Positions 17,883-28,600 of a DNA stretch of 64,000 nucleotides are shown here, one piece after another (position 1 is the first letter of the stretch; each line of letters begins with the position of its first letter). The notes below the pieces were generated by a model. The model was not told the origin of the DNA, ran no database searches, and saw only the letters and a list, made by a program, of their open reading frames with translations. Position numbers and translations under genes: made by a program. The stretch covers positions 62,001-126,000 of the forward strand of contig JAVBVS010000011.1 in assembly GCA_036677805.1 (NCBI GenBank), read 5' to 3'. Source of the stretch: SIG78 sp036677805 (GTDB lineage Bacteria; Verrucomicrobiota; Lentisphaeria; Victivallales; Victivallaceae).

Positions 17883-20800
17883 TCACTCTTCGAGGATGGC
17901 TCCATCCCCGGCGACGGCATTCACCCCGGGCAGCTGCATCAGCACCCGGCGGATTTTATCGATCGTCACCGGTTTCAGCAAAACACCGGAAAATTCTTCC
18001 ATCAGGAAGTGGTTTCCCACCTCGACATCAGCCGTCACCGCGGTGATGGTCAGCCCTTCCCGGCGACCGTCGGCATGAATCGCCCGCGCCAGCTCCACAC
18101 CGGTCATTTCCGGCATCCACATATCGGTCAGCACCAGATCGAAATGGCCCTTTTCGAGTTCCGCGAGCGCCGCCTTGCCCGACTCGGCGGCCGCCACCCG
18201 GCCGACGCCGATTTTGGCGCACATGGCGGTCATCACCTTGAGATTCATCACCACATCGTCCACCAGCAGCACGGCAATGCGGCTGAAATCGCCGGCGACG
18301 CTCCCGCCTGAAGGTTTCTCTTCCGGCACCGGCGGCAAGGAAACGGTATCCTTCTGATAGCGAACTTTGTATAAGGTCACACCGAAGGTACTGCCCTTGC
18401 CGGGTTCGGATTCCAGCCACAGTTCGCCGCCCATGCGCTCCGCGAGCCGCTTGGCGATCGGCAATCCCAGTCCGGTGCCGTTGTTGGCGGCATTGGTGCC
18501 GCGCAGGCCCGAAAGTTGAACAAACGGCTCCAGCATCTTTTCCCGGTCGGCTTCGGCGATGCCGCTGCCGGTGTCGTCAACCATGAATTTGAAGGTGCCG
18601 ATGGAATCGTCCTCGGGTTGGAATTCGGCCCGCAGCGTCACCGAACCCGCGGTCGTGAACTTCACCGCGTTGCCCATCAGATTAAACAGGATCTGGCGAA
18701 TGCGGAGCTTGTCGAGCTCCATGACCGGCAGCGGCGGCACCGCCGAAAGCAGCGCCACCTCATTCTGTTCCGCCCGGTAGCGGAAGACTTTGAGCACATC
18801 TTCGGCCAGCGGCGTGAATTCCAGCGGTTCGGTGATGATCTGCATCTGCCCGGCTTCAAGCTTGGAAAGATCGAGCACATCGTTGATCAACTGCAGCAGC
18901 GAGTTGCCGGCGAACGCAATCGAATCAAGATATTCGCGCCGGATGTCCGGCTGGAGCGCATTGTCGCGCAGCAGTTCCGCGAATCCGATCACCGCATTCA
19001 GCGGCGTCCGGATTTCATGGCTGATCGAAGCGACGAAGAAGCTCTTGGCGCGATCCGCCGCCTGAGCCTGTTCCAGCGCCAGCAGCAATCGTTCCTGCGC
19101 CTGCTTGCGTTCCAGCATCAACTCGACCAGATGCGCCGCCGACTTCAGAAAGTTCACCCGGTGCTCGGAGAGTCTTTCGCAGGCGCCGTCTTCATAAACA
19201 ATGCCGAGCCCGCCCCAGAGTTTGCCCTGGAGATAGATGCCGGCGGCGTAAAGCGACTTCATCTGATGGTCGAGAATCATCTTTTTCCAGCCGCCAAGCC
19301 CGGCCAGCACCCTGGGACGATTCAATTCCGGACAGAAAATCGTTTCCCGCCGCAAAATCTTCCGATACCACAACGCTTCGGGGGCAAACGGTTCGGCGTT
19401 GCAGTTCATGACCACCGGCTGCCGCCCCGGTTCGACATATTCGGCCAACCCGGTGGCGGTGTGTTTTTCCGAATCAAACGCCAGAATATAACAGCGCGTC
19501 GCCCCCATATGGCGGCAGATGGCCTCCAGCACCGCCTGAATCGCCTTGCCGGCGTCAGGGTCCCGGAAAAAAGCTTCAAGGCAATAATTGACCACCTGAT
19601 GATTCAGGATCAATTCATTGAGATCGGTGACGTCCACCGCGCTCTTCACGATATAGCTCAAGGCGCCGCTTTCATCGAAAACCGGCTTGGCCGACACGAT
19701 GTAATTGCGCTTGAGATAAACCACCTCCCGCCGTACCGGCCGGCCGGTGGCCAGCGCTTCGTACACCGGACGCAATACCCCGTCGGGCAAATTGGCGTTG
19801 AATATTTCCCAATTCTTCTCCGTGGTCAGCCGGCCGGGAACAATTCCGGCGAGTTCGCCGACCGCGGTGTTGGCCCGTACCAGTTCGCCCTTGCTGTCAT
19901 GCAGCCAGATCGGGATATCGATATGATCGAGGATCATCTGTTTTTCATGGTCTGCCTGCTTGACCGCCCACTCCTGGCGCTCGCGGATCCGGGCCAGCGC
20001 AATGATGCTGGCCATGGACCGCATCAGTTTTTCGTCGACCGCGGAGAAGTGGCGGCGGATCCGGAAAAAGCTTACGAAAATCACCGCCCACAGTTTTTCG
20101 TCGATAAAAATCGGCGCCCCGATTACCGACCGCGGCACGGATTCCTGCGCGCCTTCGAAAATTTCCGCCTTCGCGGCATCGGAAAGCATCACCAGCTCGT
20201 TGCCCCGCATGGTTTCGCCGTACGCGGCCAGCAGCCGATCGATCGTCCGCGGCTGAACTTCCATCTCCGCCGGCAGTCCGGACCGCGTCCAGACATCCTG
20301 AAGCGCATATTCCGCGCCCTCCCCGTCATAAACCGCAAAGGCCACGCCGTCGCAGTCGGCCTGTTCGGCAAAGACGTCGAACACCCGCCGGAGATTTTTA
20401 TCGAAATCGCAGTCCACCACGATCTGCGACAGCGCGCGATTCACGATCTGTTCGCTCCGGATCATGTCCTTGAGCTCGGAAATATCATTGGCCACGCCCA
20501 GCAGAAGCGTACGCCCGGTGGTCTCCGTGAATGCCTTTTTGAGCGTTTTGAAGTGATGGCGCACCCCGTCGGCATCCAATGCGCTCTCTTCAAATTCCTT
20601 TCCGGCGGGTTCGGCCATGATTTCCCGGTCCCGTTCCAGGAATCGTTGCGCATCCTCTTCCGAATGGAAAAGCTCGGCATCGGTCCGGCCGATGATTTCC
20701 CCGCGCGGTTTCCCCACGAATTCCGCCAGCGCCCGGTTGCAGAGCACATAACGGAAATCGTCGTTCGGATCCTTGGCGAAGAATATGATCGGAATCGAAT

Positions 20801-23510
20801 TGATCACCAGCTCCCACAATTCCTGGGTTTCCCGCAGCCGTCCGATGCTCCGGGTAATATCGGTGATATCCTGAATCACCCCGACGAACTTCACCGTCCG
20901 CGGGTCGCTGCGGTCGGCCGCCGCCCGGAGGCGGTAATAGCGCATTTCACCGCGCCGGCTGGAGCGATAGTCGAACAGCGCATCTTCGGCTTTGCCGCCG
21001 ACCAGCGCCGTCCAATCGGCTTCGACCTTCTCCCAGTCGTCCGGATAAATCCATTCGCCGAGCGGCATGGACATCCGGTCGTTTTCCACCGGCAACAGCT
21101 CCGGCAACATTTTCGAACCGGTGATCTCGCCGGTGGCCGGATCGAAGCAGAAGGCGGCCGAAAAGGTCAATTCCGAACTATATTCCAGACTGGTCAACGC
21201 CTTGCGCAACCGGTCGCGCTGCGCATAATCCTCGGTCACGTCGCGGAACACCAGAATGGCCCCGATCAACTTGCCGGCATGGCTGAAAATCGGCGCGGCG
21301 CTGTCGGCGATATGATAACGCCGGCCGTCCTGCGCCAGAAGATCGGTATGATTGGCCAGTTCCACCACCCCGCCGGTGCGCAGCGCCCGGGTCAGCGGCG
21401 ACGGCGACGGCCAGTCGTCCAGATAGCTGACAATCCGGAAAAATTCGGTATGAGGCCGCCCCATGGCCTCGGCCTGAGTGCATCCCATCATCCGCTCGGC
21501 CACCGGGTTGAGCATGGTGATGTTGCCTTCGGCGTCGGTGGTCAGCACCCCGTCCCCGATCGCCCGGAAAGTCAATTTCAGGTGTTCGGCGGTCTCGATC
21601 GCCAGTTCCCGCTCCTTCTGGAGCTCCGCCGCCAGCGCCTTGGAACGGTCCAGCGCCTCACGCAGATCGGTCACATCCCAGGCGGCCCCGAGCAGCAGTT
21701 CGCGTCCGTCGGCGCCGCGGTAAACCTGTTTGACCACCTGAAGCCGACGAATCCGCCCCCCGCCGTCGGTCATATCCTCATAAAACTGCGCCATGCCGGC
21801 GGTTCCGGCGACAATGCCGCGGTCCACATCCGCGACCGCCGAGATTTCGGCGGCCTCATGCAGAAAGTCGCCGTCGGTTTTGCCGAGCAGCGCCCCGCGC
21901 TCCGCCTTGAAGAAATTCTCATAAGCCCGGTTGTTCATCACATAACGGTACTCGTTCCGGATATCCTTGGCAAAAAACATCACCGGCATGGTGTCCAGCG
22001 CGAGGCTGTAGAGTTCCCGCTCCGAGCGCAGTTGTTCGGCGAAGCCCTCGGCCTGGAGGCGGGTTTTCTGGAGTTCGGCGTTGTCGTGCGAAAACCAGAC
22101 CACCGCATCCTGCCGGAAAAGATGACGCGGCAGCAGGGCAAAAGTCACCGAGCGCCGCACCGCATGATACTCATAGTCGAGGGTGGTTTTTTTTCCGGTT
22201 TCAAACACCGTTTTCACCGCTTCCGCCAATTTCGGATAATCGGCGCCGGCGACATCCTTCAAACATGCAGGCTTCGCCGTCCCCTGTCCGCTTCCGGTTT
22301 CGGCCTTGAAGTAAAGGATCGACTCGTTGCGGGCCAATACGCCGATGCGTCCCGGCAGCGCCTGATACAGTTCCAGCGACTGCCGGTTCACGCGGCGGAC
22401 GGCAACCAGATAAATCCCCATGCCCACCACCAGCAACAAGAGCACGACGCCGACGCCCATGATTTCATACCGGTATTCCATCCAGACGCCCGGCGGTTGA
22501 TTCACCAGCAACACATCCGGCGGCAGTTTGGACAAATCCAAATGCTGCTGCTGCAGCATCCGGTAATCGAATACCGGCCTGACCTTGCCCTGCTCCACCG
22601 GAATATCCCGGGCGCTTTTGCGGCTCAATGTCCTGCGGATCAGCTCGGCCGCAGCCCGGCCGTGTTCGGTGGCGACCGTGACATACCCGCCCAGCGCGCC
22701 GAAGCCGAGCAGCGGATCGGCGCTGACCAGATAAGGGCGTTTGCACACCTGGGCCAGGTCGAGACCGAAAGCGGAGAGATTCAAATAGGCGTTTTCCTGC
22801 ACCCCGCGCCAGGGACACAGCAGCAGCAGCGAATTTTCCGGCAGCGCGGCGATGCGGTCGAACAATGCCTTGCCTTTGAATTCCCCGTTGTCGATGTAGA
22901 CCATCTTGACGCCGGGAAACTCCGGCAGCGTCGCATGCAGCCGGGCCGCGAACGCCCGGCTTTCCGCCGACGAGTCGGTCAGAATCGCCACCACTTCGGT
23001 TTGAGGGTAGAGCGACAACGCCAGCCGGATGGTGGCCTCGGTGCCGAACTGTTGCACCACTCCGGTGACATTCGGATACTTTTCCTTCAAATCGGCCGGA
23101 CAACTCTCGTACCCGGCGAAAACCACCGGCAGCTCCGGCGGCAATTCCTGATAATGCTCCAGTACGAAATTGATCGCCATGTCATCGAGCGCCACCACCA
23201 GAACGTATTGTTTGGCCTTCATCCGCTCCAGGCAACGCTGAAATTTCCGCACCTGAGCCTCCCGGTCGCTGGTCCGGAGCGCATCGAACTCCACCACGTC
23301 GAATACGAGCCGCTGGTCTCCGCGGGGCGTTTCCGCAATGATCGTATCGACCATGTTTTTGGTCCACTCATGGGTCATATGGTAGGACGCCAGAACCAGA
23401 ACCTGTTGCATCGGCGGGTTTCCCGGATCATCCCCGGCATGGATCGAAAAAGCGGCCGAAAGCAAGATCATTGCAATCGCCAGCCATTGCCACGTTACCC
23501 CCTGCCTCAT
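17883..23510 (-). CDS. Giant hybrid histidine kinase with periplasmic ABC-substrate-binding-like sensor
   Basis: Membrane hybrid kinase, 1,875 aa from the ATG at 23510, chosen for GGGAAG upstream and the signal peptide it exposes (MRQGVTWQWLAIAMILLSAA). Approximate order: signal peptide 1-25; periplasmic ABC_sub_bind-like domain 35-320 (VLVLASYHMTHEWTKN, VVFAGYES, VVAILTDSSAESRAFA); transmembrane helix 350-372; PAS-like domains near 390-475, 495-620, 640-770, 780-885 and 895-1020; GAF 1025-1180; PAS 1190-1300; GAF 1305-1470; HisKA with His1498 (SISHEIRTPLN); HATPase 1600-1720 (DDTGSGIAE, GTGLGLPIAK); receiver with Asp1796 (LTDMWMP) and LLKPV. It probably binds a small solute outside and integrates several internal inputs. 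No partner regulator is adjacent. Confidence 0.93.
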   Translation of the reverse strand: MRQGVTWQWLAIAMILLSAAFSIHAGDDPGNPPMQQVLVLASYHMTHEWTKNMVDTIIAETPRGDQRLVFDVVEFDALRTSDREAQVRKFQRCLERMKAKQYVLVVALDDMAINFVLEHYQELPPELPVVFAGYESCPADLKEKYPNVTGVVQQFGTEATIRLALSLYPQTEVVAILTDSSAESRAFAARLHATLPEFPGVKMVYIDNGEFKGKALFDRIAALPENSLLLLCPWRGVQENAYLNLSAFGLDLAQVCKRPYLVSADPLLGFGALGGYVTVATEHGRAAAELIRRTLSRKSARDIPVEQGKVRPVFDYRMLQQQHLDLSKLPPDVLLVNQPPGVWMEYRYEIMGVGVVLLLLVVGMGIYLVAVRRVNRQSLELYQALPGRIGVLARNESILYFKAETGSGQGTAKPACLKDVAGADYPKLAEAVKTVFETGKKTTLDYEYHAVRRSVTFALLPRHLFRQDAVVWFSHDNAELQKTRLQAEGFAEQLRSERELYSLALDTMPVMFFAKDIRNEYRYVMNNRAYENFFKAERGALLGKTDGDFLHEAAEISAVADVDRGIVAGTAGMAQFYEDMTDGGGRIRRLQVVKQVYRGADGRELLLGAAWDVTDLREALDRSKALAAELQKERELAIETAEHLKLTFRAIGDGVLTTDAEGNITMLNPVAERMMGCTQAEAMGRPHTEFFRIVSYLDDWPSPSPLTRALRTGGVVELANHTDLLAQDGRRYHIADSAAPIFSHAGKLIGAILVFRDVTEDYAQRDRLRKALTSLEYSSELTFSAAFCFDPATGEITGSKMLPELLPVENDRMSMPLGEWIYPDDWEKVEADWTALVGGKAEDALFDYRSSRRGEMRYYRLRAAADRSDPRTVKFVGVIQDITDITRSIGRLRETQELWELVINSIPIIFFAKDPNDDFRYVLCNRALAEFVGKPRGEIIGRTDAELFHSEEDAQRFLERDREIMAEPAGKEFEESALDADGVRHHFKTLKKAFTETTGRTLLLGVANDISELKDMIRSEQIVNRALSQIVVDCDFDKNLRRVFDVFAEQADCDGVAFAVYDGEGAEYALQDVWTRSGLPAEMEVQPRTIDRLLAAYGETMRGNELVMLSDAAKAEIFEGAQESVPRSVIGAPIFIDEKLWAVIFVSFFRIRRHFSAVDEKLMRSMASIIALARIRERQEWAVKQADHEKQMILDHIDIPIWLHDSKGELVRANTAVGELAGIVPGRLTTEKNWEIFNANLPDGVLRPVYEALATGRPVRREVVYLKRNYIVSAKPVFDESGALSYIVKSAVDVTDLNELILNHQVVNYCLEAFFRDPDAGKAIQAVLEAICRHMGATRCYILAFDSEKHTATGLAEYVEPGRQPVVMNCNAEPFAPEALWYRKILRRETIFCPELNRPRVLAGLGGWKKMILDHQMKSLYAAGIYLQGKLWGGLGIVYEDGACERLSEHRVNFLKSAAHLVELMLERKQAQERLLLALEQAQAADRAKSFFVASISHEIRTPLNAVIGFAELLRDNALQPDIRREYLDSIAFAGNSLLQLINDVLDLSKLEAGQMQIITEPLEFTPLAEDVLKVFRYRAEQNEVALLSAVPPLPVMELDKLRIRQILFNLMGNAVKFTTAGSVTLRAEFQPEDDSIGTFKFMVDDTGSGIAEADREKMLEPFVQLSGLRGTNAANNGTGLGLPIAKRLAERMGGELWLESEPGKGSTFGVTLYKVRYQKDTVSLPPVPEEKPSGGSVAGDFSRIAVLLVDDVVMNLKVMTAMCAKIGVGRVAAAESGKAALAELEKGHFDLVLTDMWMPEMTGVELARAIHADGRREGLTITAVTADVEVGNHFLMEEFSGVLLKPVTIDKIRRVLMQLPGVNAVAGDGAILEE

Positions 23511-23557
23511 CAAAAATCTTCCCGCATGAGTTGAAACCCCTGTCATAAATGATGGAT

Positions 23558-23586
23558 ACTATATCATAACGGTTTTGAATTGTCAA
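23558..23586 (-). promoter_or_regulatory. Near-consensus sigma70 promoter of the giant kinase
   Basis: Minus-strand TTGACA (23581-23586, perfect -35), exactly 17 bases, TATAGT (23558-23563, one mismatch). It lies 48 bases upstream of the chosen ATG, supporting that start and the gene being its own transcript. Confidence 0.75.
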
Positions 23587-23732
23587 TTTGCAGGAACCAA
23601 ACTGCGGCGAAAAAGTTCCATTTCGTTCCTCCGGCCGTTGCGCCGGGGCCGTGCGCCGCTCCGACGCGGCATCGGCTGCGGCGCCTCCCGCGCAACCCGG
23701 ATTCACGATACCCCGGACCGTCCGGTATTTTT

Positions 23733-25604
23733 TCAGCACGGGGACGCCATTTCCTCCAGTCGATGGAGCAAACCGCTGTCGCGGTGCGTCGGTGCGGCCA
23801 ATGCCCGAGCCAGAAGCCTTTCGTCGCTCCAGATTTCCAATCGTTTTTCAGCGCGCGTCGCGGCGGTGTAAACCAGTTCGCGGGTCAACAGCGGGGAATC
23901 GGTTTCGGGCATCACCACCATGACTTCGCTGAAACCCGACCCCTGCGATTTGTGGACCGTCATGGCGAAAACCGCTTCGTGCGCGGGCAATTCCCCCGGC
24001 AGGAAGCCGCGTTCGATGCCCGGGAAAAATATCCGCACAGCGCCGCCCGGCCGATCCAGCGCCGCCAGTCCGGTGTCGCCGTTGAACAATCCGGTCCGGG
24101 GATCGTTGGTTAAAATCAGAATCGCCATTCCCGGCGCTTCCATCGAAGTCAGATTGAGCTGCTCCATGATCAACTCATTGAGACGATAGACGCCGCGCCG
24201 TCCCCGGAGCTGCGGCGCCAGAATCCGGAAACTGTCGAGCAGCCGGAACGCGATCGCGCGGGCTTCCGGCGTCCCCTTCGTTGCCAGTTCCGGCAAGTCC
24301 AGCAGCCGCCAGCGGCCGTCAATTCGTATTTTCCGTACCGCCGCCGCCAGATGCCGCTCCAGTTCGACTCCGCCGGAGCGGAAAAATGCATATTCGGCCC
24401 CCTGCCACACCGTCATTTGCGCCGCCAGCGCCGCCGCCGCGTCCGGTCCTTCGTCCACCTCCCGGATCGCCGTCGCAATCCGGCCGATCAACGGCGCATC
24501 GCGGTCGAAACGATGGTTTTCGGTCAATTCGACCACACAGCCGGAAAGCGGCTTCGCGTCACTGATTTCCGGTATTTTCCACCGGGTCTGCGCGGCGAAT
24601 CCCCGGACTTGCGCCGCCGTGCCGACATTGCCCGCGCCGGCGTCGCAGATATCGGCCATCACCGCTCCGGCCTCGACCGAGGCCAGCTGGCGGCGGTCGC
24701 CAAGCAGCACCAGCCGGGCTCCGGGCCGCAGCGCCGCCAGCAGCCGGGCCATCAAATTGAGCGGCACCATCGAGCATTCGTCGACAATCAGCAGATCGCA
24801 CGGCAAGGGATTGCCGGCATGATGGCGGAACTCGTTGGAGTTGCGCCGCGCGCCGAGCAGTTTGTGGATGGTTCCGGCCTCCAGCGCCGCCATCCGCTCT
24901 CGGACCGCGTCGGAAACCCGCAGCCGCCCCAGATTGTTGCGCAGCGATTCAACCAGCCGCGCCTGCGCCTTGCCGGTCGGCGCGGCCAGCGCAATCCGCA
25001 ATCCGGGATGCAGCTCCAGTTCCAGCGCGATCAACGCCGCCGCCACCGTGGTTTTGCCGGTGCCGGGACCGCCGCTCAGCACGGTCAGCGCCCGGCTGAC
25101 CCCATTCCACACCGCCCACTGCTGGTAGTCGGGCGCAGGATGGGCCGCCGCGTCGGGAAAAAACTGCGACAGCTGGTGGAGCCGCCCCGGCGCCAGCTCG
25201 GGCGGCGTCACCGGCTGAGCCGCCAGCTCAATCAGCCGCTTCGCCACCGTTTTCTCGAAAACGAAATAACGCTGGAGATAGCAGCGCCCGGCGCGGTCCG
25301 CCACCAGCGGCGTCGCAGGCGTGCCGCCGCCGTCGTAAAGCGTGACGGCAATGCGATTTTCCGGGGCGGCCAATGCCGCAAGCCATGCTGCGAACGGCGG
25401 AAACCCCTCTTTTTCGCTCCACGCCTTCAAATCGGCGCAACTGTGTCCCTGCCGGACCGCGAACGACGCCAGCAGACTCGCCAGATAAAGCTCCACGCTT
25501 TCGCCGGCAGTCAGTTTCAATATGAAATCGGCGAACACCCGGTCGATGGCGACCAGCGCGTCGTCGTTTTCGGCCCAGCACCGCGCCTGTTCAAACGTCC
25601 ACAT
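23733..25604 (-). CDS. recD: Exodeoxyribonuclease V alpha subunit (RecD)
   Basis: 5'-3' SF1 helicase subunit of RecBCD, 623 aa. Residues 1-165 are the RecD N-terminal domain that contacts RecC. Walker A GGPGTGKTT sits at 178-186, then AAPTGKAQARL, the DECSM motif, GDRRQLASVEAGAV and the C-terminal FAMTVHKSQGSGF plus ATRAEK motifs of UvrD/RecD helicases. The ATG has GGAGG five bases upstream and overlaps the recB stop by 14 bases, so the two are coupled. It ends the SNF2-recC-recB-recD operon. No classic terminator hairpin is visible in the 222 bases after it. Confidence 0.95.
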   Translation of the reverse strand: MWTFEQARCWAENDDALVAIDRVFADFILKLTAGESVELYLASLLASFAVRQGHSCADLKAWSEKEGFPPFAAWLAALAAPENRIAVTLYDGGGTPATPLVADRAGRCYLQRYFVFEKTVAKRLIELAAQPVTPPELAPGRLHQLSQFFPDAAAHPAPDYQQWAVWNGVSRALTVLSGGPGTGKTTVAAALIALELELHPGLRIALAAPTGKAQARLVESLRNNLGRLRVSDAVRERMAALEAGTIHKLLGARRNSNEFRHHAGNPLPCDLLIVDECSMVPLNLMARLLAALRPGARLVLLGDRRQLASVEAGAVMADICDAGAGNVGTAAQVRGFAAQTRWKIPEISDAKPLSGCVVELTENHRFDRDAPLIGRIATAIREVDEGPDAAAALAAQMTVWQGAEYAFFRSGGVELERHLAAAVRKIRIDGRWRLLDLPELATKGTPEARAIAFRLLDSFRILAPQLRGRRGVYRLNELIMEQLNLTSMEAPGMAILILTNDPRTGLFNGDTGLAALDRPGGAVRIFFPGIERGFLPGELPAHEAVFAMTVHKSQGSGFSEVMVVMPETDSPLLTRELVYTAATRAEKRLEIWSDERLLARALAAPTHRDSGLLHRLEEMASPC

Positions 25605-28600
25605 CGCAGCCTCCGTTCAGTGCCTTTTCCAGCACCGCCACCGTACCGTAGTCGGGGCGGGCGGCGAAAATCCCGAAACCCGGCTCGTCCAGCGCGACGC
25701 CACGCAAAAAGATGTAGTAAACTTCGCCGATGTAACGCTCGTATTCCGCCGCGCCGAACCGTCCGCCGAGCCGCAGCCTCAGATATTTGACCAGCGCCGC
25801 CAGATAGATCAAATACTGCATGGGGTAGGCATGTTCGACCATCGCTGCTCCAAGCCGCCCCGGAGCGAACGCGGCGGGGTCGCCGCCGAGACGGTTGGAT
25901 TTCCAGTCGATGATGTAATAACGCTGTTCATGTTCGAACACCATGTCGATGAAGCCATTGAAAAATCCGCCCCGGAGCGTGAATCCGGCTTCCGGAGTCA
26001 TCGTGTTGCCGAACTGCTTCCGCCAGTAAGGTTCGACCGCGGCGCACACCGCCTCCAGTCCGAACCCGTGCGGCACGGCGAACATGAATTCGAGTTCGCG
26101 CAAACACCGCTCCGGCGCAATCCGGCCGATTGCCGCGCCGCACGGCAGTACGGTCGCGGCCAGACTTTTCAGCATGGCGGCGGTCGCGCCTTGCGTCGCC
26201 GGGTCGGTAAAGCCGAACCGGCGCAAGGTTTCGGCGCATAAACTGGCCGCGGGCAGATCAGACAGGGTGCAATCCTCGAGAATCTTGTGCCAGGCGTTGC
26301 CGATCGCCGCGCCGCCGGGAATCGCCATGATGCCGTCCATCCCCGCCGACCGGCCCGGGCCGGCTGCAACCGGCCCGGCCGGTTCATCGATGTCGCCGGC
26401 ATCGTAATCGGGTTCCGGTTCCGCCGCGGTCGCCATGGTCCCGCCCTGCTGCCAGGGCAGCGAGGAGTAGCTGACCAGCCGCCAGTTGCGGGCGATCGCC
26501 GGCTCCGGTTCGAGACAGGCGCAGCCGCTCAAATCCGGCGGTTCGGGCCGGTAAACCGGCGACCGCAACGGCACCTCGGAGGTTTCCAGCAACAGCTCGG
26601 GCGGAATTTCAGGCAAGGTCACGGCGGCGGTCAGTTCGGCCAGCGCCGTCTCCGCGCCGCCGTCGAAATGGCGCATCCGGAAAAGCCAGTCGAGCGGCGT
26701 GACCGTCACCGGCTTGCGGTCGCGCCCCGTCCGGCTGCCCCAGCAGATCCGACAGGCATATTGGGCCCGGGTGATGGCGACGTAAACCAGCCGCAGCAAT
26801 TCCTGAAGTTCTTCGCGCTCGCTCTGCGCCGCCGCGGCAGCATCATCGCCGCCGAGATCGTAGCACAACTCTTTTCCGACATGATAGACGCCGCGGTCGC
26901 CGCGCCGCCCCGGATACCAGCGGAACAAACCGGGCAGCAGAACCACCGGAAACTGCAATCCCTTGGCCGCGTGAATGGTCAGCAGCTTGACCGCCGAACG
27001 GTCGGTTTCGAGCTGTTCAAGGTTGGCCTCGACGGAGTGATCGGCATTGCGCATCGAGTCGCGCAGCAGTTTGACCGTGCCGCAGGGCGACAACGCGCGG
27101 CGCGAAGCCTCGGCGCCAAGCAAATCGCCGAGCTGACCGTAATTGGACAACACCCGTTCGCCGCCGGGCTGCGCCATCACCCGCCGCCGCACCCGGAAAT
27201 CGCTGAAAATCCGGCGCAACAGCGATTGAAAGCCATGCTTCCGCCAGACTTTGAGCAATCCGGCGAATTCCGCGCGGCTCTCCGACAGAAAGTCGCCCTC
27301 TCCCAGATAGCCGGCCAGTTCCGCCGGCGTCATACCGCCCAGTCCGGTCAGCAGCGCCCGCTTGATCCGGTCGCTGTCCGCCGGATTGAGCACCGCGTCC
27401 AGCACCGTCAGCAGCGCCTGCGCCTCCGGTGACTGCCAGACGCTGGAACTTTTGACGCTGATCACCGGAATCCGCCGCGCGTGCATCGCCCGGCGCACCT
27501 CGGACAGCTCAAAACCGTCGTAACACAGCACCGCGAAATCACCCGGCGCAAGGCGGCGGCCCGACGGCAGCCGCCAGTCATTTTCCAGCATTGACAAGAT
27601 AGTGTCGGCGCACCAGGCGATGCACGATTCGATCTTCCATTCGGGACGATGGAGAATGCCGAGCGGACGGCGGTCGGCCGCGCCGTCCAAAGTCAGACCG
27701 CCGACTTCCGGCAGCGGCGCGACGACCTCGCCGAAGCGGATTTCAGGCTCGGCGAAGGGCAGCGCATGCCCGGCGAAAACGGCATTGACCGCCCGGATCA
27801 GCGCCCCGGAAGAACGGTAGTTGGCGCTCAGCGTGTAAATTTTCCCGTGTCTTGCCGCAGTCTCCCGCGCCGCCTCGAGATAGGTCGCCAAATCTCCGCC
27901 GCGAAAACTGTAGATCGCCTGCCGGGGATCGCCGACCATGAAAAAGGCCGGATCGTCACGTTCGGCGAAAATCGTGCGGAATATCTCATATTGCACCGGA
28001 TCGGTGTCCTGAAACTCATCGATGATGCCGGCTTTGAAGCGGCGGCGCAACGCCGCGGCCAGCCGTCCGTCCGGCGCGGCCAGCGCGTCGCGCACCCGGA
28101 GCAGGAGATCGTCGAACCCCTGAAAGTTGTCGCGCGCCTTCCATTCCGCGAGTTTTTCCCGCACGAAATCGATCGCGTCGCGCCGCAGCCGGTTGCGGCA
28201 GCGCGGCAGCAGGTCGTCGCAGCAGCGCCCGGCCAGCGCGAAGAACGGTTCCCCGGCCAGAAAAGCAGCCACCGCCTCCTCATTGCCCGCCGGCCGTTTC
28301 CGGGCCTGAGCCAGAAGATTGCCCGGCAGCAGCGGCGTCAACCGCGCGGCCAGCCGGGTGCCGTCCGGCTGCGCTTCAGCGAGCAGCGCATCAAGCGCCG
28401 CGGCATATTCATCGAGCTCTTCTTCCGCATAGCCGCTCTTGAGCCTGCCGTAAAGCGGGGTCAGAAGGTCGCTCCGCCAGGATGACCGCAATGCCGCCAG
28501 CGCCTCCGTCCAGAGCTGCTCCAGCATCGCCGCCGAATCATCCGGCGACCGTGACCCCGACAGCCTGAGATTCGGCCGGCCCAATACCGTAAGCACCGTC

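Noticed and set aside
18516..23534. 1,672-codon open frame on the plus strand
   Set aside because: It lies entirely antisense to the giant kinase. GC-rich codon use on the minus strand keeps the complementary frame open; composition (Arg/His/Gln-rich) and lack of any motif mark it as a shadow.
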